Shown in pieces: positions 22,922 to 27,720 of a DNA stretch of 27,720 bases. The notes under the pieces are model-generated. The model was not told the origin of the DNA. It saw nothing but the letters and a program-made list of their open reading frames with translations, and did not search any database. The translations under genes were made by a program, and so were the position numbers. Within the stretch, counting starts at the first letter, position 1. Every line of letters starts with the position of its first letter. The stretch covers positions 1 to 27,720 of the forward strand of contig JBNGDS010000043.1 in the NCBI GenBank assembly GCA_049975365.1, written 5' to 3'. This DNA comes from DSBG01 sp049975365. GTDB lineage: Bacteria > Desulfobacterota > Desulfomonilia > UBA1062.

Positions 22922-24417
22922 ACGAGTTTCAGATTCACCCTCTGGCTATTCTTGTCAACATTGGCAGAGACGATCTTCACCTCTGCGATATAGGGCAATT
23001 CTGCGATCAGGGCCTTTATCTTCTCGACATTATCATAGGATTTCGTCGAACCACTCAGGGAAAGACTGTCCTGATCAAAGGTAATGGTGTCAAATACCAC
23101 ATCGATATCCGGTGATATCTTGATGCTCATGTCTTTCAGGATCTCCAGCGGGCTGTCATTGCCGGTTCTTTCAATCAGGCCGGATTGCCCCGATAGCCTT
23201 GCCAGATGCTGTTCCATCTGCCTGACAGGATCAACCATGGGTGTTCCCTTCGGCATCACTGAGCTGAACTCTGCCTGTATTCTCCCTGCAATTCCGGTGC
23301 TGATTCGTGTCTTGAGAAAGACGTCGAGCCCGACGCCGGAAATCCACAGGACCAGGAGAAAGAGGGCAACCTTGATCCATCTCCCTGCATATACTCTGAT
23401 CTTTTCAAGTTTCTTGGTGAATGCCAGTTCCTGCTGACGGAAATTGATCCCCTCTCCTCCATCAAAACCCCGGATTGCCAGCGATGCGGAGAGAAAATTG
23501 TGCAGAAGGCCTTCTTGACCCTCTTCAAAACGGAGTTCTCTGAAGGCAGGGGTCCCGGAATGAATCCCCCCGAGGCTTTCAAACCGTGCGGGGAGATCCC
23601 TGATAAGGGGAGCATATCCCGTCATGACGAGAACAGGATCAAGGTCTTCCTGCCCGATACGGTGCATCGTGATAAGCACCTCCCGCACGTACTGATCTAG
23701 ATGATGAGCCGCCTCACACCCTTCTGCAAGGCAACGTGAAATGATATCTCCCAAAGGTCTCTCTGTTTCTTGTGCCAGGGCTGTGAGAATGGAAAGAAAG
23801 CCATAGGGGAATGAGCAGGCATACACACGTCGTTTTCCGCTGTATACCGCCATCGAGGAATCCCGCCAGCCCATGTGGAGAAAGAGGTATCCCGTATCGT
23901 CCTTCAGCTCGAAAAGATTCCGAGCACCGCATCCCATGGCGATTGAAGGTGCGTCAATGACCTCCGGGTCGATCCCTGCAGACTGAAGGGTTGCAATGAG
24001 TTCCTTGATCCGGTCGAAACCAGCTGTAACGGTCTCGATCAGATTCTGTCCCGATCCATCTTTCCCCAGCAGAATGAAATCCGTGATCACCCTGCCCTCG
24101 AGCACAGGCAGCAGAGATTCAACCTCGGGGCCGATGGTGTCTGCAATCTTCCTGCGATCGCTAAACGGTCGCAGGACCGAACGGTACATGATATCTTGCT
24201 CTGAAAGACTCGCAACACAGGTATCAGCGCTCATTCCAAACTGCTGCAGAAGCTGTGCAACATCCTGTGAGAGAGTATGTTTCGGCTCATTATTTTCACC
24301 GAGCTCCCTGGGAATACGCACCATCTTTTCGATGGTGTATTCCGATATCCCCGCCCTGATCATACAGGCCTGGACATGGAGGTCATCCCAGTAGATTCCC
24401 AGGGAGTTCTTCGCCAT
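22909..24417 (-). CDS. gspL: Type II secretion protein GspL (PilM/PilN-like fusion form)
   Basis: A 502-residue protein. The N-terminal 330 residues are an actin-like (PilM/GspL) cytoplasmic domain beginning with LGIYWDDLHVQACMIRAG and including SLSEQDIMYRSVLRPF. A membrane helix lies near 348-367 (VALFLLVLWISGVGLDVFL). A periplasmic PilN/GspL-C domain follows, with ISPDIDVVFDTITFDQDSLSLSGSTKSYDNVEKI. It links the GspE ATPase to the inner-membrane platform. The start is the ATG at 24417, with AGGAG seven bases upstream; a GTG two codons earlier is too close to that element. It lies 19 nt after gspK. Confidence 0.93.
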   Translation of the reverse strand: MAKNSLGIYWDDLHVQACMIRAGISEYTIEKMVRIPRELGENNEPKHTLSQDVAQLLQQFGMSADTCVASLSEQDIMYRSVLRPFSDRRKIADTIGPEVESLLPVLEGRVITDFILLGKDGSGQNLIETVTAGFDRIKELIATLQSAGIDPEVIDAPSIAMGCGARNLFELKDDTGYLFLHMGWRDSSMAVYSGKRRVYACSFPYGFLSILTALAQETERPLGDIISRCLAEGCEAAHHLDQYVREVLITMHRIGQEDLDPVLVMTGYAPLIRDLPARFESLGGIHSGTPAFRELRFEEGQEGLLHNFLSASLAIRGFDGGEGINFRQQELAFTKKLEKIRVYAGRWIKVALFLLVLWISGVGLDVFLKTRISTGIAGRIQAEFSSVMPKGTPMVDPVRQMEQHLARLSGQSGLIERTGNDSPLEILKDMSIKISPDIDVVFDTITFDQDSLSLSGSTKSYDNVEKIKALIAELPYIAEVKIVSANVDKNSQRVNLKLVCRI

Positions 24418-24436
24418 GTTCACGCTCCTTGTATTC

Positions 24437-25402
24437 TCAATAGATCTTATAATACACTATTCGAGTCTTGTTGTTAATCCGTTCCACATATGCCTTTACA
24501 TTCATCTGTGCCCCACTCGGCATGAGTCCCGAGGTCTCGATGCTGAACCGGGAGCTCTTGATATCCAGGGTCTGCCTCACGTAGTTCATCTCATCCGAGT
24601 TCTCCTGGAGATCAAGCCCCACGATGCATGAGAAGTCCAGCTCCTGAAACGGACGGCAGTCGAGAATGCTCGCAACCACATCCTCCGTCACCAGAGACGA
24701 GATGCTCAAGAGTACTGTTTCTGTCGCGGTGTTTATGTTTATCTTCCCTCCCGTATTCACCGTAACATACTCTTGGATCCCTTCATAGTCTTCCGTACCA
24801 TAAAAGTATTCGGGTTTCATGCCTTTTACCAGAAGAATCTCCTCCGGGGTGTCCATGGGGCCGTTCTTGCAGATATACGGGACCTCGAGTGTCTCGTAGT
24901 AATCAGTCTCGGCGCCAAAGATGGTCTCGCTGTCAGGATCCAGCCAGTCCATGAGCGCGTTGGTCAGGTCATCAAGATCCGTATCCGTGATATCGATCTC
25001 GAGGAGCGTGAACAACCTCTTGAACTGCAAGATTCTGAATTCTTCTTCACCCTGATTCACGAGGCTGTTCAGATCAAACTTTCCTGCTTCATCTACGAGC
25101 GTTCCGGAAAAGAGAGGGCCATCGAGGAAGGAGGATGCCATGGTTGCATATTCTGAAAATCCCCCCCATTCTTCGTCTTCGGCATCATACGAGGCGTCGT
25201 CCTGGTCAAGCATGACCAGTGCGGCCTCCACTCCTGCCCGGGCAAGATACTGTGCCTGAATGGAATCCCTGAAATTATAGGCAAGCTCGATGTCAAAGCT
25301 CTGATCTGCACTGAAATTCACGATCATGACCGTGAACAGTGCAACCACACTGAGGACGAGGATCAGAACGAGACCCCGTTCATTCCTGATGATGTTCATC
25401 AT
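24437..25402 (-). CDS. gspK: Type II secretion minor pseudopilin GspK
   Basis: A 321-residue protein. The prepilin leader ends RNERG at residue 10, followed by LVLILVLSVVALFTVMIVNFSAD. It lacks the usual Glu at +5, the known GspK trait that lets it cap the pseudopilus tip. The globular part has the GspK core: ARAGVEAALVMLDQDD, DEAGKFDLNSLVNQ, TDLDDLTNALMDWLDPDSE and YVTVNTGGKININTATETVL, plus helix-hairpin-helix-like segments. It starts 3 nt after gspJ. Confidence 0.96.
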   Translation of the reverse strand: MMNIIRNERGLVLILVLSVVALFTVMIVNFSADQSFDIELAYNFRDSIQAQYLARAGVEAALVMLDQDDASYDAEDEEWGGFSEYATMASSFLDGPLFSGTLVDEAGKFDLNSLVNQGEEEFRILQFKRLFTLLEIDITDTDLDDLTNALMDWLDPDSETIFGAETDYYETLEVPYICKNGPMDTPEEILLVKGMKPEYFYGTEDYEGIQEYVTVNTGGKININTATETVLLSISSLVTEDVVASILDCRPFQELDFSCIVGLDLQENSDEMNYVRQTLDIKSSRFSIETSGLMPSGAQMNVKAYVERINNKTRIVYYKIY

Positions 25403-25405
25403 GCA

Positions 25406-26098
25406 TCAACCCTGATAAGCCTTGATCCTGATTCCGGCCAGGGGTGGTGATGCCACCGCAGTAAAGGTGAGGTTCTCATCTCCTTTGGAGAATGTGATGC
25501 GTATCCTGACCTGCTTCGGGAGAGAGAGTTCCTTTTCCAGATCCCACTCATCTCTGCTCTGGGAGAACTCATCGATGTACTCGATATTCATGCCCGTCAC
25601 ATGCTCTGCAAGCTCCATTTCGGCTCCCGCGGTGCTCACATCCACGTGAGGAGTGTGGTCTTCCCTCCTCATGAGAGAGTAGGTTCCTTTCTTGTCTTCC
25701 ATCTCCTCGAGGTAATAGGCGACTTCACAGAGACCCCCGGTCAGCGACGCAAACCCGATGTCTGTCGTCGTGGTGAGAACCAGGCTGTCCCTGTCGGTGT
25801 CTGAGCCGGTCTCGTCCACTCCGATAAACCGGTACAGAGAGATCTCCTCGGGTGTCAGCTCCACCTCTGTGGAGGGGATGTACGCACAGGTGATGTCCTT
25901 GATGATTCGGTCCATTACGATACGGACCATCTGGTAGGCCTCCCTCTGGTTCCTGATGGCCTCCACATTGTCATGGGAGAGGAAGAATGTCATATTTACC
26001 GTTGCAATCACGATGGCCGCGATTGCAATGGCCAGGAGGAGTTCCATGAGGGTGAAACCATCAGCGCTTCGACAAAAACGACATGATCTTTGTTTCAT
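25406..26098 (-). CDS. gspJ: Type II secretion minor pseudopilin GspJ
   Basis: A 230-residue protein with prepilin leader cleaved after Gly14 (SADG, then FTLMELLLAIAIAAIVIAT), Glu at +5. Its globular domain includes RIVMDRIIKDITCAYIPS and YYLEEMEDKKGTYSLMRREDHT, typical of GspJ. GspJ, GspI and GspK form the tip complex of the pseudopilus. The ATG at 26098 lies inside the end of gspI, a 38-nt overlap, which argues for coupled translation or re-initiation. Confidence 0.95.
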   Translation of the reverse strand: MKQRSCRFCRSADGFTLMELLLAIAIAAIVIATVNMTFFLSHDNVEAIRNQREAYQMVRIVMDRIIKDITCAYIPSTEVELTPEEISLYRFIGVDETGSDTDRDSLVLTTTTDIGFASLTGGLCEVAYYLEEMEDKKGTYSLMRREDHTPHVDVSTAGAEMELAEHVTGMNIEYIDEFSQSRDEWDLEKELSLPKQVRIRITFSKGDENLTFTAVASPPLAGIRIKAYQG

Positions 26099-26420
26099 AC
26101 GTGCTCTCCTGGGATCCCCACCGCACGGTGAGCGTATACTTGAAGTATCCCGTCAAGGGTGTTTGTTCAATCTCCTCTGTATAGACATACCCCGGGAAAT
26201 CCTCCCCGAAATCCCCCTGGTCGCTGCCTGTTGAAAAACTTTCGATCCCTGATGTCACGTCAGCGATGCGTTTCTGCGCAAGCAGTGTTGATGTGGTCAT
26301 GAACCGGGATCTCATGGCCATCTCGATACCCTGGCTCTCGGCATTGATCAGGGAGAGCAGGGCGATGCTCAAGATAGCAACAGCGATCAGCACCTCCAGG
26401 AGGGTGAACCCCCTATCCAT
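26061..26420 (-). CDS. gspI: Type II secretion minor pseudopilin GspI
   Basis: A 119-residue protein with an extremely short leader, MDRG, then FTLLEVLIAVAILSIALLSLIN (Glu at +5). The globular part has the GspI pattern LLAQKRIADV, then YTEEIEQTPLTGYFKYTLTVRW. It is the scaffold of the pseudopilus tip. It overlaps gspH by 8 nt and gspJ by 38 nt. Confidence 0.95.
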   Translation of the reverse strand: MDRGFTLLEVLIAVAILSIALLSLINAESQGIEMAMRSRFMTTSTLLAQKRIADVTSGIESFSTGSDQGDFGEDFPGYVYTEEIEQTPLTGYFKYTLTVRWGSQESTYETKIMSFLSKR

Positions 26421-26940
26421 ACGAGATCTCCACCAGGTGATCGTAGACCCTCACGGTACCCGAGAAGGGTTTTATCACAAGGGTATAGGTCTTCCCCGAC
26501 CCGCCGTCGAGATATATAACACCCTGTTCAACGATACCCTCAGGTGTCACCTTCAGATCCACTTCCCCCTGTTCCTTCTCATTCTGGTACGGACTCTTGA
26601 TTCCTGTTATCCTCACCCCGGGCGGGAGATCCCTCTGTCTGGTCATCTCGGGAAGGACCCCTGTTGATTCAGGCTTGGGGTATACACCTACCCACGAGTT
26701 ATCAATGTCGAACCGCAGGTAGTAGGTTGTGTGCTGAGTCAGAGCTGTAGATCTGGCAAACTGGATGATCGTCATGATATCCCTGCTTGCCTGATCAAGG
26801 TTCGAAGAAGAGAAGCCCATAAACAGCCTGGGCCCTACATATCCCAGGGTAATACCCACAATTACGAGAACGATGATCAGTTCGAGGAGGGTGAAGCCCC
26901 TACTGATCCGTGTCTGTTTCCCAGTTTCCGATGTCGGCAT
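26413..26940 (-). CDS. gspH: Type II secretion minor pseudopilin GspH
   Basis: A 175-residue protein with leader MPTSETGKQTRISRG, then FTLLELIIVLVIVGITLGYVGP, Glu at +5. Then comes the GspH/FimT-type pattern DIMTIIQFARSTALTQHTTYYLRFDID. The frame is open to 27084, but the ATG at 26940, preceded by GAGGGG, gives a normal leader; the extra N-terminal part would overlap gspG even more. Even so, it overlaps the end of gspG by 41 nt in another frame. Confidence 0.93.
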   Translation of the reverse strand: MPTSETGKQTRISRGFTLLELIIVLVIVGITLGYVGPRLFMGFSSSNLDQASRDIMTIIQFARSTALTQHTTYYLRFDIDNSWVGVYPKPESTGVLPEMTRQRDLPPGVRITGIKSPYQNEKEQGEVDLKVTPEGIVEQGVIYLDGGSGKTYTLVIKPFSGTVRVYDHLVEISYG

Positions 26941-27349
26941 CGTTCCCCTCACCACCGGGCTGGCCGTCTGCTCCGTACGAGAAGAGATCGAACTCATTGG
27001 GATTGTGTATTCCGGGGTACAGATACGCGTATTCATTCTTCCAGGGATCCTTGGGAACTGTGCTCTTTTCAAGATATCCGCCATCTCTCCAGTTTCTCGG
27101 GAGAGTCCCTACGGAAGGTTCTTCAACAAGGGCTTTCAGCCCCTGTTCAGTCGATGGATACTCGCCATTGTCGAGCTTGTACATCTTGAGCGCATTCTCG
27201 AGGGCCTGAATCTGAATCTTGGCCTGTGTCCGTCGTGCCTCTTCCGGTCTGCTCATGATCCTTGTCCCGACAAATGTCGCCAGGATGCTCAGGATGACGA
27301 TCACCACCAGGAGTTCAATCAGGGTAAATCCTCGTGCATTCTTTCTCAT
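26900..27349 (-). CDS. gspG: Type II secretion major pseudopilin GspG
   Basis: A 149-residue protein. Leader MRKNARG, then FTLIELLVVIVILSILATFVGT with Glu at +5. The C-terminal part is strongly GspG: KMYKLDNGEYPSTEQGLKALVEEP, KDPWKNEYAYLYPG and FDLFSYGADGQPGGEGNDADIGNW, whose acidic loop binds the structural calcium. It polymerises into the pseudopilus that pushes substrates through GspD. It follows gspF by 12 nt. Confidence 0.98.
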   Translation of the reverse strand: MRKNARGFTLIELLVVIVILSILATFVGTRIMSRPEEARRTQAKIQIQALENALKMYKLDNGEYPSTEQGLKALVEEPSVGTLPRNWRDGGYLEKSTVPKDPWKNEYAYLYPGIHNPNEFDLFSYGADGQPGGEGNDADIGNWETDTDQ

Positions 27350-27361
27350 GGTTCCTCCGTT

Positions 27362-27720
27362 CTACCGAACAATCGTGCTCATCTCCAGCATGGGGAGAAG
27401 TATGGACAGTACTACAAACCCCACAAGGGCCCCCATGATCACGATCATGAGAGGCTCCAGCAGGGAGGTAAGCCCTGCCACGGACGTCTCCACATCCTCC
27501 TCATAGGCATCCGCCGCCTTCATGAGCATCTCCTCGAGGTTCCCGCTCCTCTCTCCCACGCTGATCATGTGGACGATTATGGGAGGGAATACCCCGGACT
27601 TTTTCAAGGGAGAGGCAATGCTCGATCCGTCCATGACCTCTGCGATGGAGTCCTCTATGGAACTTTCCATGACCCTGTTCTGCACAACCGACTTGACAAT
27701 GCGCAGCGAATCGATAATGG
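27362..27720 (-). CDS. gspF: Type II secretion inner-membrane platform protein GspF, C-terminal part (runs off the window)
   Basis: The frame is open from the edge; 119 codons are visible. It reads IIDSLRIVKSVVQNRVMES, then VFPPIIVHMISVGERSGNLEEMLMKAADAYEEDVE, then a membrane segment LEPLMIVIMGALVGFVVLSILLPM. This is the second GspF/PilC repeat with its conserved G-E-x-S-G-x-L motif and terminal helix. GspF is the polytopic core of the inner-membrane platform below the pseudopilus. The apparent GTG at 27685 is internal, not a start. gspG follows 12 nt downstream. Confidence 0.95.
   Translation of the reverse strand, partial: IIDSLRIVKSVVQNRVMESSIEDSIAEVMDGSSIASPLKKSGVFPPIIVHMISVGERSGNLEEMLMKAADAYEEDVETSVAGLTSLLEPLMIVIMGALVGFVVLSILLPMLEMSTIVR

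Noticed and set aside
1..27720. CRISPR arrays, tRNA/rRNA genes, insertion sequences, prophage genes
   Set aside because: I read both strands for repeated units, cloverleaf-like segments and transposase or integrase motifs and found none.

Overview
The window is one uninterrupted run of genes, all read from the minus strand, so transcription goes from high to low coordinates. Moderate GC content, a PilM/PilN-like GspL, a gspN gene, sigma-54 flagellar promoters and a PAS-rich GGDEF protein point to a motile Gram-negative bacterium. It most resembles Desulfobacterota / former Deltaproteobacteria; this placement is an inference from gene style, not a database result. No rRNA, tRNA, CRISPR array, insertion sequence or prophage gene is visible.

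Layout in transcription order. (1) 27720-21532: end of a type II secretion operon, gspF (cut by the window edge), G, H, I, J, K, L, M, N, with stop/start overlaps throughout. (2) 21460-17361: four overlapping genes for a purine-type phosphoribosyltransferase, a three-PAS diguanylate cyclase, a HAD-family phosphatase and an MFS transporter. (3) 17255-6674: flagellar hook, motor and export genes: fliK, flgD, flgE, then motA, two motB-like genes, fliL, fliM, fliN, fliO, fliP, fliQ, fliR. Consensus-like sigma-54 promoters stand before fliK and before motA. (4) 6628-1: a lipoprotein gene with a sigma-70-like promoter, an unknown small protein overlapping mutS, mutS, a MinD-like ATPase fused to a GspE-type N-terminal domain, a 62-residue orphan, a receiver protein with a histidine-kinase-like dimerisation segment, and the start of an exported protein.

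How they fit together. The Gsp proteins build the pseudopilus and inner-membrane platform of a type II secretion system. The flagellar block supplies hook-length control, hook, stator, C-ring and export gate, probably expressed late under sigma-54 with an activator bound upstream. The GGDEF protein between the two machines would make c-di-GMP, which commonly controls both motility and secretion/pili.

Most unusual points: a pair of MotB-like genes of which one has Ser where the proton-carrying Asp should be; a -24/-12 promoter before motA whose own sequence is complementary to the motA ribosome binding site; the GspE-domain/MinD fusion; and the receiver protein that has a phospho-acceptor-like His but no kinase ATPase domain.
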